Counted from the first letter of the stretch, positions 1-11,513 are shown. The stretch is 64,000 bases of DNA from Rhizomys pruinosus (GCA_009823505.1 VZQC01001071.1:1382612-1446611); one strand, 5' to 3'. Notes: generated by a model not told the origin, from the sequence alone. Numbers and translations: made by a program.

Positions 1-163
1 TGAACTTTTAAGTGTTTGGACATTTTAAGGACTGTGGGGCTTTTAAGGTTGTACTGTCTTAGGTTGTGATTAATGTTAACATCATACTTTGGGGATAAGA
101 ACTGGAAAGGCGGTGGTTTAATAGTGATGTGTTTTGTGTGTCAAGTTGACAAGGGGTCAATTG
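1..163 (+). mobile_element. MaLR internal sequence, 3' end (cut by window edge)
   Basis: The segment resembles the end of the MaLR internal region at 10000-10158 (both have ttttaa-gtgt-g-cattttaa blocks followed by ttgacaagg). It leads straight into the LTR that starts at 164. Confidence 0.55.
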
Positions 164-573
164 TGCTGGATAGCTTTTAGTGTCAACTTGACACACCTGG
201 GTTGAGGGAGTCTCAATTGGGGAATTGGCTCCATTGGATTGGCCTGTGGCCACATCTGTGGAGTATTGTCTTGATGGTCGAGCAGTGTGGGAGGGACCAG
301 CCCACAATGAGTAGTGCCACCCTGGGCAGGTTGTTGTGTACCATTATAAGAAGGCGGGCTGTGCATGAGCTAGGGGAGCAAGCCAGTGAATAGCATTCCT
401 CCATGGCCTGTGCTTCAGCTCCTGCCTCCAGGTTCCTGCCCTGAGTTCCTGTCTTAGGCTCCCTGAGTGATGAACTGTGACCCAGGAGATATAAGCTGAA
501 TAAACCCTTTCCTCCCCAAGTTGGTGTTGGTCAGAGTGTTTTGTCACAGCAATGGAAGACAAACTAGGAGAGT
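164..573 (+). mobile_element. MaLR-type LTR
   Basis: It starts TGCTGGATAG followed by the tgtcaacttgacac block and has AATAAA near 499. It ends in the tgtcacagcaatggaagacaa block typical of rodent ORR1/MT LTRs. Related copies lie at 7178 and, inverted, at 25969. Exact subfamily not assigned. Confidence 0.7.
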
Positions 574-1047
574 ACCTGACACCCTTTTTCTTGCATTCAT
601 CAGTGAGCACTGGTGCAAGGAACCCTCCACACATAGGTGTGTACATTCACATATACACAAACACATACATACAAACATGTAAATAACTAAATTAATCAAA
701 ACACTAAAAGGAGATGTTGCATACAACTTTACTAAAATTGTTAGCTTAAGCATAAATATAGTTTCTTTCATTCCCTATCTTAAACTGCCCAGAAAATATT
801 TTTCCCATCAGACATCAGCCTATTAAAAGGGGTCTTGTGAGCAGTTCCTGAGGATGATGGTAGGTCAGAGCAATGGCTTTCTTTCCCCAAACATTGTTAG
901 ATCACAAAATTTCTGGGAACTGATGTAGCAGAGTTTTGCGTCATAGTTAAAAACATATCCAATTTAGTTCTGGATCTCCAGAGGTCACCAAAGGATGAGC
1001 AACATCAGTCTATTATCAGGTACTTAACATCTTATTTTATGTTTCCT

Positions 1048-1272
1048 TTTTATAATTTATTTTTATTTTATGTGTATGAGTGTATTGCCTGCATGTAGAT
1101 AAGTGCACCTGTGTCAGGCAGTGCACATGGAGGACAGAAGAGGGTATTGGATCCCCTAGAACTGAAGTTACGGATGGTTGTTAGTTACCGTGTGGGTCCT
1201 GGGATTCAAAGGTGGGTCATCTGAAAGAAAAGCCAGTGAATGTTTTTAACTGCTAAGCCATCTCTCCAGCCC
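1048..1272 (-). mobile_element. B3-like SINE (old)
   Basis: Antisense copy: A/T tail at 1048, tatgtgtatgagtgt block, and the tRNA head ending ccatctctccagccc at 1272. Single, not duplicated, aactgaag segment. Confidence 0.8.
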
Positions 1273-1312
1273 TTTACATTTTAAAAATCAATAAACTTCT
1301 GCCCCAAACAGT

Positions 1313-1485
1313 AAACCTCTGCAAAAAAAAAAAACTTTAAAAAGACTGAGAAAAAGATGTAAGACATGTATGGCAGAATGCATGAGCTCGGGTCGGGTGG
1401 GGGGCATGGAAAGGGGAATGAGTCTAAAGTGGGTTGAGAAATGGTGTATGAAATGCACAAAACTTTAGTAAAATATTTTTTTAAA
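1313..1485 (+). mobile_element. L1-like 3' end, copy 1
   Basis: It shares a run of blocks with 26411-26578: aaagactgagaaa, gacatgtatg-cag, a G-rich core around 1395-1420, and tgaaatgcacaaa followed by an A/T-rich tail. The G-rich core plus tail is typical of L1 3' UTRs. Confidence 0.5.
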
Positions 1486-1489
1486 TCAA

Positions 1490-2094
1490 TAGTAATAAAA
1501 ATAATTCCCTAGTGACATAATTTTTAAAATGACATACAGAATTCTATTTATCTGAAAAGATAATAGAAAAATAGTCTAAAAAAATAGAAAAAAATTAGTC
1601 TAAAGCTAGACTATTGGCACTAACTCCCCTGCCTACTAAAAAGAGAGGGGGAAAAAGAAATTTCTGGGAAGAGGGAGTAGAGCAAGTTTAGGGGGTCAAA
1701 ATGAGTATAAGTTTTTAAAAGTTTGAATGAAATTAGAGGCTGTGTCTCTTACAAGCTCCTGGGACCCTGTCATGTGTGTGGAACCCCAATCTTTCAGGTA
1801 CTGCTTACAAAATATATAAGCTGATTTTTCCCCAAGCAAGCAAGTACCCTCTTAATTATTACCTAAAAGTCCTCCTAAAACTATCTCTTAACTATTGTAT
1901 TAAAGACTAAGTTAGGGTTTGGGGGATATGAAATCAAAGAGATTTCAATGGACCACTTAGGGAAAATTAAAAAGAAAATAAAGAAGGTGCTATACACTAG
2001 TAATCATAATAATTGTGGTAATTCATATAGTTATAGAAGCATGATTTAACAAAGCATATTGAATGCATGTGTATTGTGAAGATGAAGCTGAAAA
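1490..2094. other. Unclassified AT-rich sequence
   Basis: No open frame or recognisable repeat beyond short A-rich runs. A block around 1750-1790 (cttacaagctcctgggacc) resembles one in the L1-like 3' region at 14825. Confidence 0.5.
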
Positions 2095-2625
2095 TCAAAG
2101 TGTCCTCTGGGAGGCTGGACTTCTGCTGAAGATTCTGAAGACAGCTTGACTGATCGGATGGCCATGCTTAGGGCAAGCTGGAATGCGGCTGTTACAGAGC
2201 CGCATTAATCTTAGGCTATCTTTAGGGCCCTAATTACTGTTCACCACCCACCTTTGTGCCTGATCAAACCCCCTTGACTAACAGGCAAAACATTTAGAAT
2301 GTAACAGCTTAAAATACCATTAGCTTCTACCAAGCTCAAAGCTAAGAATGTCATTATATAGCATCCAAAATCGATGGCGGAGCTTTCTCTGTTTTGTTAT
2401 AATCTGTCTACTCATGTTCCCACCAGTGTATTTGATAAATGTGTAGACTCATAGCTTTCTCTTGTTCTGTGATTCTAGAAGCTCCTGTGACTGTTTCCAT
2501 GGTGGAACATGCTATTCAGGGCAACCTGAATCAGAGTGCTTATGCTAAGTTATTCATATTTGGCTCAGAATAAACAATCTCTTACTCCTTTCAGAATGGG
2601 AGCTGTGCTTTGCATTAACAAAGAG
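2095..2625 (+). mobile_element. Probable ERV LTR
   Basis: LTR-like organisation: an upstream GC-poor U3, then an AATAAA signal near 2570 followed by a tcttactcctttcagaa block. A 9-bp perfect hairpin lies at 2182-2206. Family not identified. Confidence 0.4.
2182..2206. repeat. Inverted repeat, 9-bp stem
   Basis: AATGCGGCT and AGCCGCATT flank a 7-nt loop gttacag, inside the LTR-like sequence. Confidence 0.85.
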
Positions 2626-3229
2626 AATAGGTATTGTTGCACAATTGGGGGTTTCTTCAGAGGGTTGGAGGGCATTGTTCAGCTATATGGAGGTTATTCC
2701 TGAGAAAATACAGCACTGAAGTGAAGGTGGGTTGGAGTAAGAACACATAGAATGTTGAAGTGTGCTGGAGGAAGAGCAGAAAGTCTTAGATGGTATAGTA
2801 TTATGAGGTGTGAGCTGTGTAGTGTGTGTAGGAGAACCTTCCCCTGGGCATGACATGGTCATGGCCATCATGTACCAGCAGCCATGACCTAAAAAATTGT
2901 TTGGATTTATTAAGATAATAAAATAAGCAGAATAATACGGTGATAGCTGTGATTCTGGTATTCTTTGGTCTTCTCATTAGTGCTGTATCTGGGTAATCAG
3001 ATATTTGTGTTTATTTCTACTCAGAAGAGGAACACAGCAAGACAGTTATGAGATAGGGTTTCAAAGGTGAGGTGACACTAGCTTCCAGAGCCAGCAAATT
3101 TATTCTGCTGTCCATTTTGGTCAGAGAAGTTGCTTATTGCAAGGGATAGTGGTTCATTCAATGACTCACCACTGCTTAAGGTGCTGGGACTAAGGGACTG
3201 TGAGTGCTCAGTGGTAAATGAAACATCCA
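2626..3229. other. Unclassified intergenic sequence
   Basis: No exon-like or repeat signature recognised. Confidence 0.5.
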
Positions 3230-3579
3230 TATCATCCTTACAAGTCTCGGGGAACACGTCTGAAAGGCAGTGGGAAGAATGTTAAGACTCAGAGATGGGC
3301 AGGAGCATGTGAAATGCTGTCTACCTGTGACGTGACATGGCTGTTCCACAGATTAACTCACAGGAGCTGTGTTTACCTACAGAAGATCTAAACAGGATCA
3401 AGCCAGTTAAAAATGTCATTATGTCAGGGTGAGGGGTTCCTGAGGCCCTACCCCTAGCTGAGGAGCTATTAGCAGTTGATGGCTGCCGGGGGAGGAGAGA
3501 GTCACTTTTCTTTAGAGGGGTGGCCTCTGGTGGATTGCCTGTGTCCCAGCGGATGGCCCCATAGCTATGTGCATATGGG
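3230..3579 (+). mobile_element. Rodent L1 3' UTR, part 1
   Basis: Blocks such as agaagatctaaacaggatcaa, ccctagctgaggagctatt and tggatggccccatagctatg are those of rodent (Lx-like) L1 3' ends. The element is broken at about 3580 and resumes at about 4036. Confidence 0.65.
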
Positions 3580-4035
3580 TAGGGATTTGGGTGCAGAGAA
3601 AAGATGGAGTTGGTAAAGAGACCAATCCCAGATCTTCAAGAGATCAAGACTGTGTTTTATTCACTGCAGTGAGCTACAGTGCAGGGAGAACTGACCCAAG
3701 CCTTTCTAGTATGGGGAGAGAAGCTGAGGTATGTGCAAGCTGAAACACCTCTGGGGGTGTGTGGAGGCTAGGGTATCCTTGGGAGGTATATGACCCCCTT
3801 CTTCCCAGCACCGTCTGCTCCAGTTTATCTTGGGAACCACGGATTTAGGTCTCCTCTTCCTGGACCTGTTTCCTCAAGCAAGACAGGCTGTTTTGGGAAA
3901 CAGCCTGTCTCCACAAATAGTCCTCCTAAGAGGGAGGGTAGTGACTGATCTTAAAGCCAGTGGCAGTCTTCAGAGGCCTTCTGTTTTTTTGGAACTCTGA
4001 CATTCTATCAGGTAGTAGTATCTAGACTCCGCAGA
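3580..4035 (-). mobile_element. Antisense solo LTR inserted in the L1 3' end
   Basis: Read on the minus strand it has a poly(A) signal AATAAA near 3662 followed by an R/U5-like stretch ending near 3580. It splits the L1 sequence at 3230-4165. It contains the strong palindrome at 3881-3910. Boundaries approximate. Confidence 0.5.
3881..3910. repeat. Perfect inverted repeat, 13-bp stem and 4-nt loop
   Basis: AGACAGGCTGTTT (3881-3893), loop TGGG, AAACAGCCTGTCT (3898-3910). Confidence 0.95.
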
Positions 4036-4165
4036 TTATAAAATAAAGTATTAAAAAAGAAGAGGAGAACGTGAAGTTGGGAGGGAGATGTGATGAGAAG
4101 GGAGAAAGGGAGACCGGAAGCTGGGAATCGGGGTGGCCAAGATCAAAGCCACTTTTTACATGTTT
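4036..4165 (+). mobile_element. Rodent L1 3' UTR, part 2
   Basis: Resumes with ataaagtattaaaaaagaag, then gaagttgggagggag and a G-rich stretch, the usual last segment of rodent L1 3' UTRs. Confidence 0.6.
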
Positions 4166-5394
4166 GAAATTTTCAGCGAATGAATAAGTATATTTTAAAG
4201 GTAAGAAAAAGTTAAAATGTACAGCACATTTATTGCTAGGCTGATGCTTTTACATCTGAAGCACCACGGAAAAGTTTCTATAGAAAGTCAAGTGATCAGA
4301 GTCATGTTTTAGAAGGATAACGGGAGTCCATGGATAGATTCAGGCATAGCATGAAGGACATCCAAGATGAGGGCATGAAATAACCAAGACAAAGGACTGG
4401 GAGCCTGAGTGACGGGTGGCAGCAAAAATGGAAGAAATGGAAGAGGGAAGACAGGAAGTTCTAGAAAGTTATTATAAGCCATATGTGAATGGGAGAGTTG
4501 AAGACAACTTCCAAGTGTGAGGTCTGTGGCTAGGTGATTAGCATGACCCAGGAAGGGTAGGAATCAGTCAAAATGAGAGTGCAAGTTTGGGCCAATTGAA
4601 TTTGCAGTAAGATGATATCAGGCTGGTTAAAAGAGGGGTTAGTGAAACTGGGCTTGCTAAATAGGGACGACTAGGTCTATTAGAATTGTCAAGAGAAAGC
4701 AGAATCCTCAGGAATGTTAATTCAGCATTCATGGAGCTAAATACAGGGAATACTTATACATTGGAGGATGGTGATGTACCAATTTCTGACAGTGTGACTT
4801 CATGCATTATTAGAAAAATGGATACAGGCATGACAGCATGTCAATGTGGAATGTAGTGTAGGAAATACCCTAGCAAAGTTCTATTCGAGTGGCTCGAACT
4901 GGAAGATAATTAGGAAGATACTGCTGTGTTAGTTATCATAGCTAAAGTTAAAACTAAATGGCCTCTCCATGAATGGTGCTCATGAATCTGTTATTCATGG
5001 AACTTACTTTTGCCCCTATCCTAGACCTATTGAATTAGAAATTCTGAGATGGGGCCTGGAATTCCATTTGGGTCATTCTAATACCAGGTGAGATGAAGAA
5101 TCACTGTACTAAAGCTGCAAGAATCAACACATGATTTGCTGTGCCAAGGAAGAGGAATCAAAAGCTGAGGTTTTAGGAGCACTTAACATTTATAATGTTT
5201 ACTGTCAGCAGACAGAGGTAGCTTCATTTTTTCCCATCACAGTCCCAGTAACAGTGAGTGGGGTTTAATCAGTTCTTCAGTAACACTAATCCAACACCTG
5301 CTTCTACTCCACAGTCCCTCACATTGGTGAGTAGTGAGAAAAATATAAATCAGTACACATCTTTTTCTAGGTGTAAGCCACCATACCTCCTCTC
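4166..5394. other. Unclassified intergenic sequence
   Basis: About 1.2 kb without a repeat I can name and without exon-like frames on either strand. Confidence 0.45.
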
Positions 5395-5835
5395 TATTGT
5401 TTTGAAATCACATCTCCCCCCCCTCAAATATTGTTGAACTTTTAGCCCATAGTACCTCAGAATATGATCACAATTAGAAACAAGAGTGTTACAGATGTAT
5501 CAACCTAACATGAAGCCATTAGACTAGGTTGTAATGTAGGATGACCACAATTATTGTCCTTATAAAAAGTGGACATTTGGATGTAGAAATAGAAACACAA
5601 AGGGAAGCCTATGAGAAGTCGCAGAAGAAGAAGGGTGCTGTATGATCAGTGATGCATCTTTAAGCCAAGGACTGATGACAGGCACTGGAAGGAAGACAAG
5701 ACTTGGGAAACTTCACCTTTTGAGCCTTCAGGGAGGGAGAAATTAGGTTTCAGACTTTTAATTTCCAGAAAGTTAAGATAATTGATTTCTGTTGCTCGAA
5801 GCTGCTCAGTGTTTGCCACTTTGATAAAGTCATCC
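5395..5835 (+). mobile_element. Ancient MLT1/MST-type MaLR LTR
   Basis: Order of blocks matches eutherian-wide MaLR LTRs: ttgtccttataaaaagtggac (5556), gatgcatctttaagccaagga (5651), and the final ggtttcagacttttaatttcca to gatttctgttgctc. Highly diverged. Confidence 0.6.
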
Positions 5836-6086
5836 TAGGAAATTAGCATTCTTTTCTAAGTGTGTCAGTAGATAGAAGAGCTCACCTGGCCGCATTAGAC
5901 ACTAAAGGGTGTTAGAAGACAATGAGATGCCAATAAAAACATGCAGTAAACACGGCTGGGTCTATGATTAGAGAAGCCATTTTTTAATTTTTATTTTTTT
6001 TATTATTTTTTTTTTTTAGGAGGTGATGTCGAAGAGAAGCTTGGGCATGCATGCACCTTGGCTAAGTGCACGGATAACCAACTTGC

Positions 6087-6484
6087 TGTCGTAGTTACTT
6101 CTAGTGCTGTGATAAAACAGCCTGACAAAAGCAACTTAAGAAGAAAGTTTATTTTGACTCACAGTTCCAGGGTACAGGCCATCCTGATGGGAGAGGTCCT
6201 AGTAGTGAGGGCTTGTGCCAGCTATTCACACAATTTACAGTTGAGGAGCACTCAGTGCTTGCTTGCTTGTGCCCAGCTCAAGTTTTCTTTTTTATGCATT
6301 CCAGATTTCCGTCTCAGGGAATGATGCTATGAACAGCAGAGTCTTCCCACCCTAGTTAATTAAGAAAACCCCTCACAGGCTTGCTTGGTGGCCCACCTAA
6401 CCTAGATATTCCTTTACAAGTAGGCCAGGAGGCTTGTTTTCTAGGTGATTCCAGATCCTGTCAAACCAACAACGCTAACCATCA
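6087..6484 (-). mobile_element. MaLR-type LTR, antisense
   Basis: Starts TGTCGTAGTTACTTC with gctgtgataaaac, the inverted form of the gttttatcacagcaac end, and finishes near ctaaccatca. Confidence 0.55.
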
Positions 6485-7177
6485 CCTTTGCCTTTCTGAA
6501 TATGTTATGCTTGCAAGAAATAATATGTAAGCATAATACAGCCCAGAATTGTGTACAGGCCTGAGGGTTGAATATAATAAGGTCCTACTCTTCATAGCTA
6601 CAACTGCAGAGGTGATAGGGAGGCATAATTGCAGTCAGGCTGTTAGGAAGGAAAGCTAAACTTCATAGTTTTGTTTGTTTTTAATTCTGAAGAGTAGGAA
6701 AGAAGCAATCACAGGAAAACAGGTTGAGGTGTTCCCACATGTATTCCCTTGAGTTCAAGTTATAACAGAACATTGAGGTATGAATGCACTCTTTTCCCAT
6801 CTTCTCTAATAACATGAACATTCATTAATTAAAAAGATAGGGCTTAAGTACTATTTAAGAAAGCATTAAATCCACAGACTGCATAAGTCATACATTCAAG
6901 TAGTAGCCTCTAGTTTAATTTAGAATGATAGTTTTCATCTGGGGACTGCACGAGGCTATGCTGCAGTCTTGAGCAAGTCATCAGATGCTGTTGCTGAAAG
7001 CAGGAAATAAAACTCCCCTCAAAGGGGCTAAATATGGAATTGGAAGTGTGGTTCACACTGAAGGTCGCTTCTTAGTCTATCTACCACAAGATGCAGACAA
7101 ATTATGCTCAAAGGGATGAAGTAGTGATATTTCCAGATGCTGGGGGAAGAGAGATGTACATATGTCCACAGTGCTTG
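6485..7177. other. Unclassified intergenic sequence
   Basis: No gene or named repeat seen. Confidence 0.45.
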
Positions 7178-7475
7178 TGCTGGAGTTCTTGAGTTGACAC
7201 ACCCAGATAGAGGGAACCTCCACCGAGGAATTTCCTCCATTGGATTGCCTTGTAGCCATATATGAAAGCCATTTCCTTGAATACTGAGTGATGTAGAAGG
7301 GTCCATCCCACTGTGGATGGTACCACCTGCAGAAGGGTGGTCCTTAGTTGTTTAAGAAAGCAGGCTGAACACAGGCCAGAGGAGCAAGCCAGTAAGCACC
7401 ATTCCCCCATGGTTTGTGCTTCAGCTCCCGCCTTCAGGTTCCTGCCCTAGTTTCCTGCCCTGACTTCCTTCGGTT
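7178..7475 (+). mobile_element. MaLR-type LTR, 5' part
   Basis: Same family as 164-573: gagttgacacaccca, ccattggattgcc, gagcaagccagtaagcaccattc. Broken near ctgacttccttc. Confidence 0.65.
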
Positions 7476-7937
7476 GCAGCAGTACTATGCCCACATTTCA
7501 ATTTCCTGAATAAAGAAGCCCACCTCTTAAATTTAGTGTTTGTGTGAGCCCGAACTCTGAGGACACTTGGTCCCCCAGATATTTCCTGGAACTCCCTATG
7601 CCCTGGAACTTTGCTAATAAAACTGTGTGGCATTCTGTCTGGAGCTGTGTGCTTGAGTCAGGTCTCCCATCCACGATTTTTTATTTAAAATGGTTTCTTC
7701 AGCTTCAACTAGGGAAGTACAAGTTTGGATCAAAGCACTGTCTCAGTAGTTTGATAGGTTAATTCTATCAATGAATAAATCCACATTCATTCATTAATTT
7801 TGGGATGGGGTAACAAGTTGAGGTTCCTAGGAAACAAGATCAGGTACCCAGAACACAAGACACAAAATCCCATGGTTTCCTCAGGGTTAATTAAGGGTTA
7901 TCAATTCAATAAACATCTATTTTTTGAAAGTCATTCC
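7476..7937. mobile_element. Insertion splitting the MaLR LTR
   Basis: About 460 bp. It includes an LTR-like stretch with AATAAA near 7616 followed by ctgtgtggcattctgtctgg. Family not named. Confidence 0.4.
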
Positions 7938-8036
7938 TATATTCAGTGATGAACTGTGATGTAAAATAGAATAAATCATTCTTCCCTAGTTTGGTTTTGG
8001 TCAGTGTTTTATTGCAACAACAGAAATAAAACTAGG
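7938..8036 (+). mobile_element. MaLR-type LTR, 3' part
   Basis: Resumes attcagtgatgaactgtgatg and ends tattgcaacaacagaaa..aaactagg, completing the LTR begun at 7178. Confidence 0.65.
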
Positions 8037-8120
8037 CCAATGCTTTTCCATCCTTTACAGTTCATTGACTTGCTTTTGTCAAATGTCTATCTGTGGTGCC
8101 TAAAATCTGATAATACATCG

Positions 8121-8509
8121 TGGTTACTTTTAATTGTCTAGTTGACTCAATCTATAATCATTTGGGATGGGAGCTCAATGAAGTATTGTCTGGATTAGGT
8201 TGGCCTGTGGGCATGTCTGTGGGAGGTTGTCTTGATTAACCAGAAGACCTTCCCACTGTGGATAGCACTGTTCCCTGAAAAGTGTGTCTTGACATGTGTA
8301 AGAGTAGAGAAGGTGAGCTGAGCACTAGCATGTATGCTTTAATTAATTGTTCTCTGCTATTGTGGACATAATGCAATGATGTTTCAGGTTCCTGCTGCCT
8401 TGAGTCCTCACAATGATGACCTGGAATTGTGAGCCAAATACACCCCTTCCTCCTTTAATTTGTTTTTGTTAGGGATTTATTGCAGCCTCAGGAAGCAAAA
8501 CTAAGACCA
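8121..8509 (+). mobile_element. 5' LTR of a near-complete MaLR element
   Basis: Starts TGGTTACTTTTAATTGTC and ends gcaaaactaagacc. It is collinear with the 3' LTR at 10159-10752 (tcaatgaa-attgtctgga-ta-gttggc, gagctgagcactagcatg-atgc). Confidence 0.65.
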
Positions 8510-8514
8510 AAAAT

Positions 8515-8532
8515 TGGTGCCAGAAGTGAGGT
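8515..8532 (+). other. Primer-binding-site-like sequence
   Basis: TGGTGCCAGAAGTGAGGT follows the LTR by a few bases, as in ERVL/MaLR elements. The matching tRNA (Leu in ERVL) is from memory. Confidence 0.45.
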
Positions 8533-9431
8533 TATTGCTGTGCTAAATATGATATTATGGTCTTTAGGCTTTTAAAATTGTTTTGTGAGAGGGATGAGAG
8601 AATTTGGGTCTTAAAAAGCTTTTGAATCCTGTAAGCAGATCTTAATGGTCTTTCTAGTGGGAAGAACACAATGAGAAATGTAGAATGTGGGGGCTTGGCT
8701 TGTGAGGTTTCAGAGGGAAACAAGGACTTTGTCAGAAACTGAGCTAGGGACCTTTCATATGATATTTGGGGCAGGGATCTGGCTTTGTCCTGCCTATGTC
8801 CAGGATACTTGAATAAATTCCAATTTAAAGAAAATAGGCCAATTTGGTAGATGAAGAAAAGGTGTATAGACAAGCTAAAAGTTTTGGACAAGAAGAGTTC
8901 AAACAACAAAGCAGATGTACCAAAGAGATTAATGTCATTAAGAAGAACCTGATACTTTGCACTGCAACAGCAGGAAAGCATTTCCTCAGAGTATGCACAC
9001 AGAAACTGATATAGCTGTGATCCTATGGGCAGGGCCAGGCTACATCCCTGGTGAAATAACATGGCAGAGGCGCCCATGTTATATTGGGTTTTAAGGCAGG
9101 AAAGTTTCAAGATTGAGGGAATGGTGGAGAACAGCTGAAGTCAGGATATATGTGGCATGGTTGGAGTCCCTGTAGAGTGGTCTTGGGAAGCCATCATATA
9201 AAAGTGAAGCCTAAATTTCAGTAGAGACCCCAAGATATTGAAGATGCCAGACCCATGGGGTATCTGTCAAGGAGACCTGTGTACAAGGAGTAAAGCCAGT
9301 TCAAGAGTTCAGCTGAGTGTGCTGTAGGCAGCATAGCTGAGGAACTGGGCTGCACAAAACTTTTGGAGCCCAGTAGATTATTTACAACACCAGATACTGG
9401 ACATGAAACTTCAGGATATGTTTACATTGCT

Positions 9432-9652
9432 GGATTTTTAAATTATTGATTGACTGATTATGTATGTGTGTGCCTGAGTATATGCATGTGTACCACATGT
9501 ATGCAAGAGTCCTCAGAGATCAGAAAAGGATATCAGATCCACTAGAACTGGAATTCAGGCAGTTGTGAGCCACCATGTGGATGATGAGAATGAATCCCAA
9601 GTCCTCTGCAAGAACAGTAAGCACTTTCAACTGAGCCATCTCTCTAATTCCT
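9432..9652 (-). mobile_element. B3-like SINE (old) inside the MaLR
   Basis: Antisense: tatgtgtgtgcctgag tail block, agaactggaattcag, ctctgcaagaacagtaagc, ending ccatctctctaattcc. Confidence 0.7.
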
Positions 9653-9803
9653 GCTGGGTTTTGATTTTGCTTTGGTATGATTGTTTCTCATTATCTTCTT
9701 CTATTTTGGATTAGGAATATTTACTATGGGTCATTACATGTTGGAAGTATGTAAGTTTTTTTTTTACTTATAAGAGTCCACAGTTCAAATAATTAGGACT
9801 TTT

Positions 9804-9999
9804 GGAAATCTTTTAATTGAATTTTTGTGTATTCCATACAGAGCATCTCAATCAATCTCAATCATCTTTATACTCCCTTCACCACCAACACCCTCCCATA
9901 TCCCCCCACAATTGGAAATCATACATTCTGTCATTTGTGTTAAGGTCTATTGTGTCAAGTTAGTGTCCCCAGATGTTTCTCAGTGCAAGTTCATGTATT
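9804..9999. mobile_element. 196-bp insert with 16-bp target duplication
   Basis: AATAATTAGGACTTTT occurs at 9788-9803 and again at 10000-10015. The insert has no clear A-tail and was not identified. Confidence 0.6.
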
Positions 10000-10158
10000 A
10001 ATAATTAGGACTTTTAAAGTGTTGATATTTTTAGACTATGAGCATTTTAAAAATTGGACTACAATTATGAGGCAAACATGAGACTTTAGCAAGGGGAAGC
10101 AAAAGATTTTGGCCTAAAGTGATGTATTTCTCTGTCATGTTGACAAGGAGGGAAGCTA

Positions 10159-10752
10159 TGATGGCTAGTTGTTTTCTTTTCTTTTTTTATGTATATGAAT
10201 GTACTGTCTGCATGTAGGTTTGTGCACCCGTGTCGTGCAATGCTACAGATTCCCCTGGAACTGGAGTTAAAGACAGTTCTCAGCTGCCATGTGGGTGCTG
10301 GGGATCGAACCCACATCCTCTGCAAGAGCAGTCGGCTCTCCCATCCGTTAGGCCATCTCTCCAACCCCAAGTGATGGCTAGTTGTAATTGTCAAATTGAC
10401 ACAATGTAGAATCACCTGAAAAGGGAATCTCAGTGAAGATTGTCTAGATTAAGTTGGCTTGTGAGCATGGACGTGGGGAATTATCTTAATTAGTGGGAGT
10501 ATTTTTCCACTGTGTGTGACACCATCTTCTAGGTGGGTGGTCTTGGATTGTACAAGAGTGGAGACCCTGGGTGCTACACTAGCATGCATGCATTAATCTA
10601 CTGTTCTATGCTTTTAGCCTCAGTTGTAATATGACAAGCTGTCTTAACCTCCTGCTACCAGGATTTTCCTGCCATGAAACTGTGAGCCAATTAAACTCTC
10701 CCTTATATAGCTTTCATCAAAGTATTTTATCACAGTAGCAGAATAAGAAAGG
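10159..10752 (+). mobile_element. 3' LTR of the MaLR element, split by a SINE
   Basis: LTR sequence 10159-10171 and 10372-10752. It starts TGATGGCTAGTTG and contains AATTAAACTC near 10690, with gtattttatcacagtagcag near the end. Confidence 0.65.
10172..10371 (-). mobile_element. B3-like SINE with perfect 13-bp target duplication
   Basis: TGATGGCTAGTTG flanks it at 10159-10171 and 10372-10384. It has the single, non-duplicated ctggagttaaagac segment. Confidence 0.95.
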
Positions 10753-10755
10753 ATG

Positions 10756-11257
10756 ATGTGGATAGAGCAATGGAAGAAGGAGACAGAAAAAAACACTCAA
10801 CTGAGTTCAAATTCAAAAATCATGAAAGGAAGTCAGCTTGCCTTTCAGCCTTCACCCCTCCCTCATGCCTCCAATTTGCTCATGTTTGGATGATGTTAGG
10901 AAGGCTGAAGAGTGGCCTAAAGATGTATTGCATATAAGTAGAATGACAAAGTAACAGTGAGGCAATTAGAAAAAAAACCTTGTAAATAGGAGATTCTGCC
11001 CAACAGAAAGGACATCCCCAAATACTGTCTCATCTCCCTTTTGTTTTCTTTATATGACATTAATTTCATTTTATTACACTTTATGGCTCTTTTATGCTAC
11101 CAAAACTACAGAAGTTTTTCCAGCATCCTAAAATATTTAAAAGACAGCTCTCTTATAGATGACAAAACATTCACAGTCAGTTGCAATTTGGAGAGAATTT
11201 ACTTAAACCCTTCAGTCACCCCTTTAAACAGAAATAAAAGTGATTAAGGATTATGTT
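10756..11257. other. Unclassified intergenic sequence
   Basis: AT-rich, no repeat named, no exon evidence. Confidence 0.45.
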
Positions 11258-11273
11258 CCACTTCTGCTATCTT

Positions 11274-11513
11274 TTTTGAGACAGGGTCTCCCTCTAGCCC
11301 CAGATGGCTTGGAACTCACTCTTGTAGACCAGGCTGGCCTTGAACTCACAGAGATCTGCCTGCCTCTGCCTCCCAAGTGCTAGGATTAAGGGTGTGTGCC
11401 ACCACGCCCAGCTTAAAGATGGATTTTAGCTATCATGTGGGTGCTGGGAATTGAACCTGGGTCCTCTGCAAGAGCAGTCAGTGTTCTTAACTGTTGAGCC
11501 ATCTCTCCAGCCC
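11274..11513 (-). mobile_element. Dimeric SINE: tRNA-type head plus B1, one target duplication
   Basis: On the minus strand a B3-like tRNA head (11513 to about 11425) is joined by a short linker to a complete B1 (about 11414-11274). CCACTTCTGCTATCTT flanks the whole unit at 11258-11273 and 11514-11529, so the two halves inserted together. It is related in design to B4 and other rodent tRNA/7SL dimers. Confidence 0.85.

Larger units (their letters stand above)
8533..10158 (+). mobile_element. MaLR internal region (non-coding relic)
   Basis: About 1.6 kb between paired LTRs, with no retained reading frame in sense orientation. It is interrupted by a SINE (9432-9652) and by a 196-bp insert (9804-9999). 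The long antisense open frame at 8532-9110 is incidental. Confidence 0.55.

Noticed and set aside
8532..9110. 192-codon open frame on the minus strand
   Set aside because: It is antisense to the internal region of a MaLR element with paired LTRs, and shows no family resemblance.
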